This document shows positions 13,678 to 20,485 of a DNA stretch of 35,478 nt, in pieces (within the stretch, counting starts at the first letter, position 1; each line of letters starts with the position of its first letter). Below the pieces are notes generated by a model. That model was given only the letters and a program-made list of their open reading frames with translations. It ran no database searches and was not told the origin of the DNA. The position numbers and the translations under genes are program-made. The DNA comes from a virus, in the IMG/VR virus record IMGVR_UViG_3300042317_000317, positions 1 to 35,478 of that record, one strand, 5' to 3'.

Positions 13678-14400
13678 ATGAAAACCAAAAAAGAAGATGG
13701 GGTGGAATACCCTGATGGATTCTTTGAAGAATCAACAACGACCGAACAAACCGAGCAGCCTACGACCGAAGTAGTGCCGGTAGAACAAGAGCAACCTACG
13801 GAAGTCGCACAACTACAACCGCGACAGGTTAACCTATCGAACGTGTCCGTGTTCAGCAATGCAGAATCGTTCGAACTTGCACAACGTCAGGCGAAGGTGT
13901 TATCCGCATCGCAGTTAGTGCCTAAGACTTATCAGGGTAACATCGCTGACTGCATCATCGCAATTGAAACCGCGTCACGCATTGGAGCATCGCCTTTGAT
14001 GGTTATGCAGAACTTGTACATCGTACACGGCAAACCTGCATGGAGCAGCAACTTTCTTATCGCAACGCTTAACGCTTCACCTAACTGGGGTGCTATCGGT
14101 TACGAGGAAAATACAGACAACGGTGGATCATGCCGAGCCTATTCCGAAGATAAGCGCACGAGTGAATTGAAGTACGGCATCTGGGTAAGTATGGTGATGG
14201 CTAAGGCTGAAGGGTGGAGCGAGAAGTCAGGTAGTAAGTGGAAGACAATGCCACAGTTAATGCTCAGATACCGGGCAGCGGCATTCTTTGTACGTCAGTT
14301 TGCGCCTGAAATTAGTATGGGTATCCACACCTATGAGGAAGTGATCGACGTGCAATCAAAGCCGTATGTTGAACCTAATAAGTCGAAGTGGCATGAGTAA
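13678..14400 (+). CDS. recT: RecT-family single-strand annealing protein
   Basis: The protein has 240 residues. After a Thr/Glu/Gln-rich disordered N-terminus (about 1-50) the family core begins: FELAQRQAKVLSASQLVPKTYQG, IETASRIGASPLMVMQNLYIVHGKPAW, then AKAEGWSEKSGSKWKTMPQLMLRYRAAAFFVRQFAPE. These are hallmarks of RecT/Redβ-like proteins, which anneal complementary single strands during recombination. The gene overlaps a YqaJ exonuclease gene by 8 bases, the classic exonuclease plus annealase pair. I set the start at 13678 behind the ACCAAAAACC leader; the frame extends a little upstream, into the promoter. Confidence 0.92.
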   Translation: MKTKKEDGVEYPDGFFEESTTTEQTEQPTTEVVPVEQEQPTEVAQLQPRQVNLSNVSVFSNAESFELAQRQAKVLSASQLVPKTYQGNIADCIIAIETASRIGASPLMVMQNLYIVHGKPAWSSNFLIATLNASPNWGAIGYEENTDNGGSCRAYSEDKRTSELKYGIWVSMVMAKAEGWSEKSGSKWKTMPQLMLRYRAAAFFVRQFAPEISMGIHTYEEVIDVQSKPYVEPNKSKWHE

Positions 14401-15037
14401 TCTAATCGAAAGTTACACGCCAGAATGGTACGAGCAACGTGTTGGGAGGTTTACAGCCTCCCGACTATCGGAACTGTTAACTAAGCCACGTGGTAAGTAT
14501 CATCCTATTGTGTTGGAGAAGGTCGGTGAAATCCTTACAGGTCAATCAGCGGACAACACGTTCATGAGCGAGGAAATGCAGCGCGGTTTGGAGTTAGAAC
14601 CGTTGGCTATTAAATGGGCAGAGCGTAACACCGGGTTAAAGATGGAAGCGGAGTCATACTTTAAAACGTGGGATGAGTGCGACGCCTTCGGTGCTACGTG
14701 TGATCGTGTAGGTATGACCGATGACGGGCATAAGGTGATCGTTGAGGTTAAATGCCCTAAAACAAAGACGCACATCGAGTATTGCTGCCTTATTGAATCA
14801 GCGGAAGATTTAAAAGCAGTTAACAAGGATTACTACTGGCAGATCGTTGCAGGTGCAATAGTTCACGATGCGCGGCACGGACTGTTCGTTTCATTTGACG
14901 ATCGCATTAACGAAGATTGTGGGCTATTCCTGTTATTCTTTGAAATACCTGAAGATGACATCGAGACTGGCAAGGCTGCCATATTAAAAGCCGTAGAACA
15001 ACGTAATTACTTAGTAAGTACACTTAAAAACAACTAA
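14393..15037 (+). CDS. YqaJ / lambda-type exonuclease
   Basis: The protein has 214 residues. WYEQRVGRFTASRLSELL opens the fold, MQRGLELEPLA (63-72) is the family signature, and the PD-(D/E)xK site is D104 (TCDRVG), E118 and K120 (VEVKCP). Q150 in YYWQIVAG is the later conserved Gln. It digests 5' strands of duplex ends to make single strands for the RecT protein encoded just upstream. The ATG at 14393 lies inside the end of recT, giving an 8-base overlap and coupled synthesis. The segment CDAFGATCDR is typical of the family. Confidence 0.9.
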   Translation: MSNLIESYTPEWYEQRVGRFTASRLSELLTKPRGKYHPIVLEKVGEILTGQSADNTFMSEEMQRGLELEPLAIKWAERNTGLKMEAESYFKTWDECDAFGATCDRVGMTDDGHKVIVEVKCPKTKTHIEYCCLIESAEDLKAVNKDYYWQIVAGAIVHDARHGLFVSFDDRINEDCGLFLLFFEIPEDDIETGKAAILKAVEQRNYLVSTLKNN

Positions 15038-15039
15038 CA

Positions 15040-15300
15040 ATGAAAACTCAAAGACAAGCATTGATCACAGCATTTATTCAAGAACGCAATTTAACGACCA
15101 TTACAGCGTTTAAACTAACCGGAAGTATGAAACTACCATCACGTGTAGCAGAGTTCGAGGAAATGGGGTTAAAGTTCAAAAAAGAGCCATCCGTGTTTAA
15201 GACGCGATACGGAACAAGTGGCAGGTTCACTACCTACACGCTTGTTAATAAGTCCGACGCAAAAAAATTGCTCAAAGGTATGCAGAAAAGTAAAAAGTAG
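15040..15300 (+). CDS. Helix-turn-helix protein, HTH_39 type
   Basis: The protein has 86 residues and is basic. The pattern LTTITAFKLTGSMKLPSRVAEFEEMGLKFKKEP followed by GRFTTYTLV is that of the short winged-helix HTH_39 family (LTPLEAL-x-x-x-G-x-x-R-L-A-x-R-I-x-x-L-x-x-x-G). These occur in many phages and are thought to bind DNA, though roles are not known in detail. It starts 2 bases after the exonuclease gene and shares its transcript. The gene ends exactly where the structured leader of the HNH gene begins. Confidence 0.8.
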   Translation: MKTQRQALITAFIQERNLTTITAFKLTGSMKLPSRVAEFEEMGLKFKKEPSVFKTRYGTSGRFTTYTLVNKSDAKKLLKGMQKSKK

Positions 15301-15415
15301 TATATTTGTTCATCGTTGCGGTCTCACCTTATTAGCAACTAACAACTTAAATGCCCATTGGCAGAAAGCAGACGTGAGACCCTGTGAGTATGTTGATGGG
15401 CATATTTATTTTACA
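15301..15415 (+). ncRNA. Structured, pseudoknot-capable leader of the HNH gene
   Basis: TATATTTG at 15301-15308 matches a -7 box, with no clear -33 box. Three inverted repeats follow. GTTGC (15315-15319) pairs with GCAAC (15335-15339). GGTCTCAC (15320-15327), in its loop, pairs with GTGAGACC (15374-15381). ATGCCCAT (15351-15358) pairs with ATGGGCAT (15396-15403) and can extend by G-U and Watson-Crick pairs to 15363 and 15391. The order of the two 8-base stems is A, B, A', B', which is a pseudoknot. No named RNA class matches by eye. It may control the HNH gene; hairpins that hide starts are known before phage homing endonuclease genes. Confidence 0.5.
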
Positions 15416-15958
15416 ATGGCTAAGAAAAAAATTCCGCAATTTGAACATTATTCAGTAGATGAATATGGAGTAGTTATCAATGAAAAAACAGGAAGAATAA
15501 GAAAGAAAGGTAAGAACAAAAAGGGTTATGAATTAGTAATGCTAAGTAATAATGGCATAACAAAAAGCTTTGTAGTTCACCGCCTTGTTTATGAATGTTT
15601 TGTTGGTGAGATTCCGGACAAATTAGAAATTAATCACATTGACGCTAATAAATCAAATAATCATATTAGCAACTTAGAATTAGTTACTCATACAGAAAAC
15701 ATTCAGAAAGCTGTTGAGATGGGTTTATTTCGTTCAGGAGCAACACATAAACTATCAAAAAAGATAGTAGCAATGGATCGAAATTTTGAGCATTATAATT
15801 TTGATTCTATTGGTCAAGCATGTAAGGCGTTAAAATTAAGACATACTGATATTTGGCGTGTATTGACAAGAAAGTGCAAGACTGCTAAAGGTTATGAATT
15901 TTATTATTGGGAGGATTTTTATGGAACGGAAGAAGAAAGACTTCGCTGTCCTTTTTAA
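15416..15958 (+). CDS. HNH homing endonuclease with NUMOD DNA-binding motifs
   Basis: The protein has 180 residues. The N-terminal part YSVDEYGVVINEKTGRIRKKGKNKKGY resembles NUMOD4. The HNH centre is VVHRLVYECF (H55) and INHIDANKSNNHISNLELVTH (H74, D76, N86 and nearby). A C-terminal NUMOD1-like repeat at about 116-165 (IVAMDRNFEHYNFDSIGQACKAL) should bind DNA. Free-standing HNH genes copy themselves into related genomes lacking them. The start MAKKKIP at 15416 follows the structured leader; the frame is open further upstream but that part overlaps another gene. It is A/T-rich. The last 38 bases overlap the initiator gene, so it appears inserted just before that gene's start. Confidence 0.9.
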   Translation: MAKKKIPQFEHYSVDEYGVVINEKTGRIRKKGKNKKGYELVMLSNNGITKSFVVHRLVYECFVGEIPDKLEINHIDANKSNNHISNLELVTHTENIQKAVEMGLFRSGATHKLSKKIVAMDRNFEHYNFDSIGQACKALKLRHTDIWRVLTRKCKTAKGYEFYYWEDFYGTEEERLRCPF

Positions 15959-16739
15959 TATCGACAAGTGGCTTAAAGCTACTGCCGGAATGGATGCAGA
16001 TGCGAGGGGGTGGTATGTAAATTTACTGCTTCATCAGTACGACAAAAATGGATTGCCAAATAATTTGGAGGATTTGGCTTTACTTGCGGGTGTGAGATTT
16101 TCCGAGTTCGGAAGATTTGAACATGTGTTCCAACATGTGTTGAAACAAAAGTTTCCTGTTTGCGAAGATGATAAATTAAGAAATCCTATTATGAATGAGA
16201 TCATGATGGAACGAAATAATTTTCAAGACAAAAGAATTAAAGCAGGAAAAGTAAGTATAGCACTAAAGAAATATAGGTGTTCAGAGAGTTACAATGAGGA
16301 TTGTGAATCATATTTTAAGTCATTAATTGATGAAAATACTGATATCAATAATGAACAAGTGTTCCAACACATGTTAGAAATGTGTTCCCAACACCTTATA
16401 AGTAGAAGTAGAAATATAGAATTAATAAATAATAAGATAGGGGGTGTGGGGGAAAGACCTAACTACACACCATCATTATACAACCAACACGTCGAAGTTG
16501 ATCAGTTAAAACCGATCCTAATGCAGCGAACATCATGGCGCGACATTCAGCAACGCAACGGCAAGTACACGGATGAACAATTCGAGATAACGGTGAACGC
16601 TTTTATTTTACATTTGAAGGAGAAAGGCGAACTAACCAAGACTCCAAAGGACGCGCGATTCCATTACAATAATTTTGCTAAGTTAAAGCGATCAGAAAAG
16701 ACAGTTGTAAAAGCACCGGCATACAGAAAATTAGACTAA
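15921..16739 (+). CDS. Replication initiator-like protein (DUF1376/DnaD-like)
   Basis: The protein has 272 residues. The start MERKKKDFAVLFNIDKWLKA followed by DARGWYVNLLLHQYDKNGLPNN resembles the winged-helix N-terminal domain of phage DUF1376 and related initiator proteins. A low-complexity middle (about 105-185) is A/T-rich at the DNA level. The end (TDEQFEITVNAFILHLKEKGE, then DARFHYNNFAKLK) is like the DnaD-like tail domain of Bacteroidota phage replication proteins. It probably loads the DnaB helicase encoded at 17580. I chose ATG at 15921 from homology of MERKKKDF; it sits inside the end of the HNH gene. Confidence 0.7.
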   Translation: MERKKKDFAVLFNIDKWLKATAGMDADARGWYVNLLLHQYDKNGLPNNLEDLALLAGVRFSEFGRFEHVFQHVLKQKFPVCEDDKLRNPIMNEIMMERNNFQDKRIKAGKVSIALKKYRCSESYNEDCESYFKSLIDENTDINNEQVFQHMLEMCSQHLISRSRNIELINNKIGGVGERPNYTPSLYNQHVEVDQLKPILMQRTSWRDIQQRNGKYTDEQFEITVNAFILHLKEKGELTKTPKDARFHYNNFAKLKRSEKTVVKAPAYRKLD

Positions 16740-16753
16740 CTAAAAAAACCAAC

Positions 16754-16930
16754 ATGAAATATTTAGTAACATACTCTGAAAACGGAATACAGAAAGCGTT
16801 TTATACAAATTGGTTTGACATTGAAAATAACTTTAATTCAGAAGTAGGAATGGTTGTTTTTGATTTGGTAAATCATAAGTATATGGTAAATAGTTTAGGA
16901 TGGACAGATATTCAAGTAGACCATCTCTAA
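16754..16930 (+). CDS. Unknown 58-residue protein
   Basis: A small strand-rich protein (MKYLVTYSENGIQKAFYTNW, then GMVVFDLVNHKYM and a final WTDIQVDHL). No membrane segment and no recognised family. The gene is clearly A/T-rich like the next two small genes. ACCAAC precedes the ATG. Its stop lies 8 bases before a large imperfect palindrome, so gene and element may have moved together. Confidence 0.6.
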   Translation: MKYLVTYSENGIQKAFYTNWFDIENNFNSEVGMVVFDLVNHKYMVNSLGWTDIQVDHL

Positions 16931-16938
16931 GCCTTACC

Positions 16939-17021
16939 GCTAACGTTTGGCAGATAAGCGAAGGCACAAATAGCGTTGGCTTGTGCGGTTGGATTTGGGC
17001 TTTTGCTTATGTGCTGTTAGC
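16939..17021. repeat. Imperfect palindromic element, 83 bases
   Basis: GCTAAC (16939-16944) pairs with GTTAGC (17016-17021). After a small bulge, GCA (16950-16952) pairs with TGC (17012-17014), and ATAAGCGAAGGC (16954-16965) pairs with GCTTTTGCTTAT (16999-17010) with two G-U pairs. Within the loop CACAA (16965-16969) faces TTGTG (16981-16985). The layout resembles intergenic palindromes I recall from Bacteroidota genomes and, more loosely, integron attC sites. Its outer 7-mers do not fit the attC consensus exactly. Confidence 0.65.
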
Positions 17022-17086
17022 TACTGTTTTTATTCTCTTTGATTATCAGCACTTTAGAAAATAATTTAAAAATATCTTTGAAAAAG

Positions 17087-17116
17087 TTTGCACAATCAAA
17101 ATAAGCGTTATATTTG
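17087..17116 (+). promoter_or_regulatory. Promoter of the small-gene pair before dnaB
   Basis: TTTG at 17087-17090, an 18-base spacer and TATATTTG at 17109-17116 form a near-perfect Bacteroidota promoter. Only 4 bases separate the -7 box from the ATG at 17121, so the mRNA should be leaderless. A second -7 box, TATCTTTG, lies at 17073-17080. The 17022-17086 stretch is otherwise A/T-rich with nothing else seen. Confidence 0.82.
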
Positions 17117-17120
17117 CATT

Positions 17121-17357
17121 ATGAAAATTCAATTAGAACAGATCAAAGGAACATTAAGAGATAGAGTTGATGCTGCTATTTCTCAATTAGAAAATGAAAA
17201 ATGTGAAGTAATTGCATTTTTTAAATTTAACGATATTGACCATCAATATTCTTGGAGAAGCAAAGGAACTTATGTAGCGATAAGATATATAGCACCACAT
17301 CACGGATTTCAACAATATGCAGACAAAAGAATATACTTTGAAAAAGTTAAAAAATAA
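17121..17357 (+). CDS. Unknown protein, 78 residues, with predicted leaderless start
   Basis: The protein starts MKIQLEQIKGTLRDRVDAAI, a helix, followed by strands (CEVIAFFKF, GTYVAIRYIAP) and a Lys-rich end. No recognised family. I chose ATG at 17121 because it lies 4 bases after the -7 box; an earlier in-frame ATG at 17088 would lie in the promoter itself. The gene is A/T-rich and overlaps the start of the next gene by 41 bases. Confidence 0.7.
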   Translation: MKIQLEQIKGTLRDRVDAAISQLENEKCEVIAFFKFNDIDHQYSWRSKGTYVAIRYIAPHHGFQQYADKRIYFEKVKK

Positions 17358-17502
17358 ACGTGGAGGCACTCGGCAAGGTTCGGGTGCTAAACCTAAATAC
17401 AACGAGCAAACTAAAACAGTTGCTTTTCGCTGCCCATTGTCAAAAGTTGATGAACTAAAATTAATTATCAAGTCTAAACTTTCGGAGTGGTCAGTAAAAT
17501 AG
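17317..17502 (+). CDS. Ribbon-helix-helix-like DNA-binding protein, 61 residues
   Basis: The product has a basic flexible arm, LKNKRGGTRQGSGAKPKYNE, then a strand-like TKTVAFRCPLS and two helices (KVDELKLIIKSKLSEW). The GGxRxGxGxKPK arm followed by a short strand is typical of small ribbon-helix-helix repressors that bind palindromic operators as dimers. It could bind the palindrome at 11576-11591 or its own promoter. Its start at 17317 lies within the previous gene; the exact start is uncertain because the arm is flexible. After it, 77 non-coding bases lead to dnaB, with a weak box TATATTAG and an AAAACCAAACCAA leader. Confidence 0.6.
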   Translation: MQTKEYTLKKLKNKRGGTRQGSGAKPKYNEQTKTVAFRCPLSKVDELKLIIKSKLSEWSVK

Positions 17503-17579
17503 CAGCTAACTTGTAAATACACGCAACTGCATTCGCACATCCCGAAAATCATTATATTAGCAAATCAAAACCAAACCAA

Positions 17580-18983
17580 ATGGAGCAGAATAAAACCATA
17601 TCCGCTAATGAGTTAGAGCGTATTGTCATTGGCACGTTGCTTATCGACGTTAACGCTACCAAAGCAGCGTTAGACATAATCGACGAGCGTTGTTTTTACG
17701 ACAATAAGAACGCACGTGTATTTGCAGCCATTGAACGGCTATTCCGTAGACATGAGGCGGTTGATCTTGTAACCGTTACGCAAGAATTAAAGTCGAGCAA
17801 TGAATTAGAGGTTATTGGCGGCATGGCTGTATTAAGCGATTACGCGATGCGTGTTGCATCTTCGCTACACCTTGAAGGACATTGCAGGTTATTGTTGGAG
17901 TATAAGATTAAGCGCGAGATTCTGCATAAATCCGAAAAACTGTTTACCAAGTCGCAGAACGAAAGCAGCGACGTGTTCGACTTACGCGATCAGGTAAAGG
18001 AGTTGTATGACTTTATGCTTCAGGAAACGACCAAAGGCAAACAAATAGTCCATGTCGCGGAGGTAGTAAATACTGAGCGTGAGAATTACAATTTGAAGGC
18101 TGAGAATTACGCGAAAGGGTTACCAACGGGAGTTCGCACCGGGTTAACAGGATTGGATCGAATCTTGGGTGGCTTTCAGAATAGCGACCTTGTTATTTTA
18201 GCCGCACGTCCTGCGATGGGTAAGACGGCTTTGGTGTTAACCTTTGCAAAGAACTGCAACGTGCCTTCGGTGTTTTTTTCACTTGAAATGTCATCCCTAC
18301 AATTAACGCAACGTCTAATAATGCAACACGCGCAAGTTGACGCGGAGCGATATAAGAACGGAATGTTGTCGCAGGTTGAATTGTTGGAAGTAGAGAAAGC
18401 ACGTGGTAAGGTCGAGCGGATGCAGCTATTTATTGAAGACAAAGCAGGTATTGACTGGCAGGAATTACGATCAAAAGCGTTAAAGGAAGTAGAACGTGGA
18501 GCGAAGATTATATTTGTTGACTACCTTCAACTTGTAAATGTGCCAAGTGCAAAGAACCGCAACCGTGAAGCTGTAATATCTGAGATTAGCCGTGAGTTGA
18601 AAAAGGTTGCTAAGGATTGCAATGTGCCGGTAATAGCCTTATCGCAGTTGAGCCGTGCGGTTGAGGGTAGGGGGGATAAGATCCCACAGCTATCTGACCT
18701 ACGCGAATCAGGAGCAATCGAGCAGGACGCGGACGTTGTTATGTTTATTCACCGTCCAGAATACTACGGAATTATGCAGGACGAAGGCGGTAATTCAACG
18801 CAAGGCAAAGCGGAGGTAATAATTGCTAAGCATCGCAACGGAGCGGTTGGAACGATCACGACTAACTTCATATCTTCGTGTACGTTATTTACCGACGACG
18901 AAGTAAGTCAACTACAAATGCAACCGATGTACAATCCAAACACGGATGCGATAAAGAAATATCACGACGAAAATCCATTTTAA
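17580..18983 (+). CDS. dnaB: Replicative DNA helicase, DnaB family
   Basis: The protein has 467 residues, the full family length. Residues 1-110 are the N-terminal helical domain (ELERIVIGTLLID). The RecA-like domain has Walker A ARPAMGKT (209-216), FFSLEMS with the catalytic Glu (235-239), Walker B IIFVDYLQL (about 310-318), the DLRESGAIEQDADVV segment (373-387) and the KHRNG arginine finger (about 417-421). It unwinds the fork as a hexamer. Together with the initiator at 15921 and the DnaA-like protein at 19933, it points to replication largely set up by the phage. The leader has the ACCAAACCAA motif. Confidence 0.97.
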   Translation: MEQNKTISANELERIVIGTLLIDVNATKAALDIIDERCFYDNKNARVFAAIERLFRRHEAVDLVTVTQELKSSNELEVIGGMAVLSDYAMRVASSLHLEGHCRLLLEYKIKREILHKSEKLFTKSQNESSDVFDLRDQVKELYDFMLQETTKGKQIVHVAEVVNTERENYNLKAENYAKGLPTGVRTGLTGLDRILGGFQNSDLVILAARPAMGKTALVLTFAKNCNVPSVFFSLEMSSLQLTQRLIMQHAQVDAERYKNGMLSQVELLEVEKARGKVERMQLFIEDKAGIDWQELRSKALKEVERGAKIIFVDYLQLVNVPSAKNRNREAVISEISRELKKVAKDCNVPVIALSQLSRAVEGRGDKIPQLSDLRESGAIEQDADVVMFIHRPEYYGIMQDEGGNSTQGKAEVIIAKHRNGAVGTITTNFISSCTLFTDDEVSQLQMQPMYNPNTDAIKKYHDENPF

Positions 18984-19020
18984 CTAAATAACAATCAAAT
19001 AAACCAAAAATTAAATTAAC

Positions 19021-19209
19021 ATGAATGCAAAAATGTATGAAGATTTTTACAGCGGTAAAAATGAAGTAGATTTGACAGATGAACTGATTGAGCAAATTGT
19101 AAACGACAATAAATGGGGTGATGTGGAATCACTTAAAGAATTGGCAGACATGGGAGCAAAATGGAACATAGTCAGAAACTCGGTTGTATTTCCTGCAGAC
19201 TTTTTTTAA
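19021..19209 (+). CDS. Unknown acidic protein, 62 residues
   Basis: The product is acidic and mostly helical (VDLTDELIEQIVNDNKWGDVESLKELADMG, with an ankyrin-like look in GDVESLKELADMGAKWN). A single ankyrin-like unit is too short to be certain. The gene is A/T-rich like its downstream neighbour and has an AAACCAAAAA leader. No function can be given. Confidence 0.6.
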   Translation: MNAKMYEDFYSGKNEVDLTDELIEQIVNDNKWGDVESLKELADMGAKWNIVRNSVVFPADFF

Positions 19210-19231
19210 CTAAAACCAAAAACCAAAACCA

Positions 19232-19909
19232 ATGGAGCGTAATAATATAAGAATTTTAGTAGCCTGTGAAGAAAGTGATGAGGTAAGAGGTAGGTTTGAT
19301 CAAATGGGGTTTGATGCGTGGAGTTGTGATTTACAAGAAAATAGAAACCCTAACGCGAAGCATTATAAACGAAGTGTTTTCGACATTATTGATGATAACT
19401 GGGATGCAATGATAGCCTTCCCCCCTTGCACACATTTAGCTGTAAGCGGTGCAGCTTGGTTTGAACAGAAACGCAAAGACGGAAGGCAGCAACAAGGGAT
19501 AGACTTTTTTTTAGCAATAGCAAACGCAAATATTAAGCATATCGCAATAGAAAACCCTGTTGGAATAATGAGTAAACATTTTAGAAAACCTGATCAAATA
19601 ATACAACCATATTACTTTGGAAATGATACAAGAAAAACAACTTGTTTATGGTTAAAGAACTTGCCATTATTATATCATAATGAAGCAGCTAATTTATTTG
19701 ATAATAATATAACTCATGTAAAACCATTGTTAATTGAATATGCAAGTAAAAAAAGTAAGACAGGTAAAAGGACGTATTCTGGAGCAGCTGCTAAATGGTT
19801 TGCAACAAAAGAAGAAAGAAGTAAGGTAAGATCAAAAACGTTTCCCGGTATAGCACAAGCAATGGCTGAGCAATGGGGAAACTATTTAATTAATCAATAC
19901 AAAAAATAA
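19232..19909 (+). CDS. DNA cytosine methyltransferase-like protein
   Basis: The protein has 225 residues. RILVACEESDEVRGRF is motif I-like, CDL (32-34) the acidic motif II position, FPPCTHLAVSGAAWF has the PPC of the catalytic motif (64-66), and IENPVG has an ENP (107-109) similar to the ENV of C5 methyltransferases. Short proteins of this kind are common in phages and are usually annotated as DNA methylases. It lacks a clear target-recognition domain and no restriction gene is nearby, so it may protect phage DNA or have lost activity. The gene is A/T-rich and carries an AACCAAAAACCAAAACCA leader. Confidence 0.75.
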   Translation: MERNNIRILVACEESDEVRGRFDQMGFDAWSCDLQENRNPNAKHYKRSVFDIIDDNWDAMIAFPPCTHLAVSGAAWFEQKRKDGRQQQGIDFFLAIANANIKHIAIENPVGIMSKHFRKPDQIIQPYYFGNDTRKTTCLWLKNLPLLYHNEAANLFDNNITHVKPLLIEYASKKSKTGKRTYSGAAAKWFATKEERSKVRSKTFPGIAQAMAEQWGNYLINQYKK

Positions 19910-19932
19910 ACCAAAACCAAAAACCAAAACCA

Positions 19933-20433
19933 ATGAAAATTCCGGCAGAAAAATTCAAACACGAACTTTTTAATTCAGTTCAGGAAGTATTTGACGTAAA
20001 CTACTTACAGTTAGCAAGTGCATCGAGACTTGGATATTTAACGCTTGTCCGACACCTTTGCATGAACTTAATGCGTGAATACACAACGCTAACCACACCA
20101 ATGATAGCAGCTACATTTAACCGCGACCATGCTACGGTAATTCACGCTGCTAAGCGACATCTGTTAAAAGACAATCCAAGAGCGGATAAGAATTACCATG
20201 ATGCATACATCAACCTAATGAAGTCCTTATCGCCTAAGTTGATGCTGTTATTGACGGGCAACGTGCCGGTGTTAAATTTAACGATCATGGGTTACGACCT
20301 GCAAAAGTTAATCAACCTTCGCAATTTCTTCAGCGACATCGGAGATAAGAATAACGTTAGCATGATGAACATCTACATCGAACAATTCAGAAACATAGAG
20401 CGCGAAGCTTTAGCATTGGAGTATGTCAACTAA
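19933..20433 (+). CDS. Stand-alone DnaA domain IV-like protein
   Basis: The 166-residue protein carries the DnaA signature RDHATVIHAAK (64-74), preceded by TTPMIAATFN, as in domain IV, the part of DnaA that binds DnaA boxes. There is no AAA+ ATPase domain. The C-terminal 90 residues are helical with no recognised motif. It may mark a phage origin, compete with host DnaA or act as a regulator. The gene lies after dnaB and has one of the best ACCAAAACC leaders (19907-19932). A 52-base gap with a promoter separates it from the sigma-like gene. Confidence 0.82.
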   Translation: MKIPAEKFKHELFNSVQEVFDVNYLQLASASRLGYLTLVRHLCMNLMREYTTLTTPMIAATFNRDHATVIHAAKRHLLKDNPRADKNYHDAYINLMKSLSPKLMLLLTGNVPVLNLTIMGYDLQKLINLRNFFSDIGDKNNVSMMNIYIEQFRNIEREALALEYVN

Positions 20434-20451
20434 AAGTAAATAAGTGCCAAA

Positions 20452-20480
20452 TAAACACGTTTATTAATAACGTAAGTTTG
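20452..20480 (+). promoter_or_regulatory. Promoter of the sigma-like gene (TAAAC-N16-TAAGTTTG)
   Basis: TAAAC at 20452-20456 lies 16 bases before TAAGTTTG at 20473-20480, a perfect -7 box, and GTG follows after 5 bases (4 bases after the 9-base unit). The layout equals that of the late promoters, but the -7 box keeps the host TTTG form. This is what would be expected of a promoter readable by host polymerase and then by the phage factor. Confidence 0.6.
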
Positions 20481-20485
20481 ACAGC

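Noticed and set aside
15301-15415. Group I intron around the HNH gene
   Set aside because: Both flanking genes look complete, no split exon is seen and no conserved P7/P3 core could be found by eye.
16439-16455. GGGGGTGTGGGGG run as a possible quadruplex
   Set aside because: Only two G runs of sufficient length occur, so a stable intramolecular four-stranded structure is unlikely. It encodes the Gly-rich linker of the initiator.
16939-17021. tRNA or tmRNA gene in the structured gap
   Set aside because: The folding is one long imperfect stem; there is no T-loop GTTCRANNC, no anticodon arm and no CCA end.
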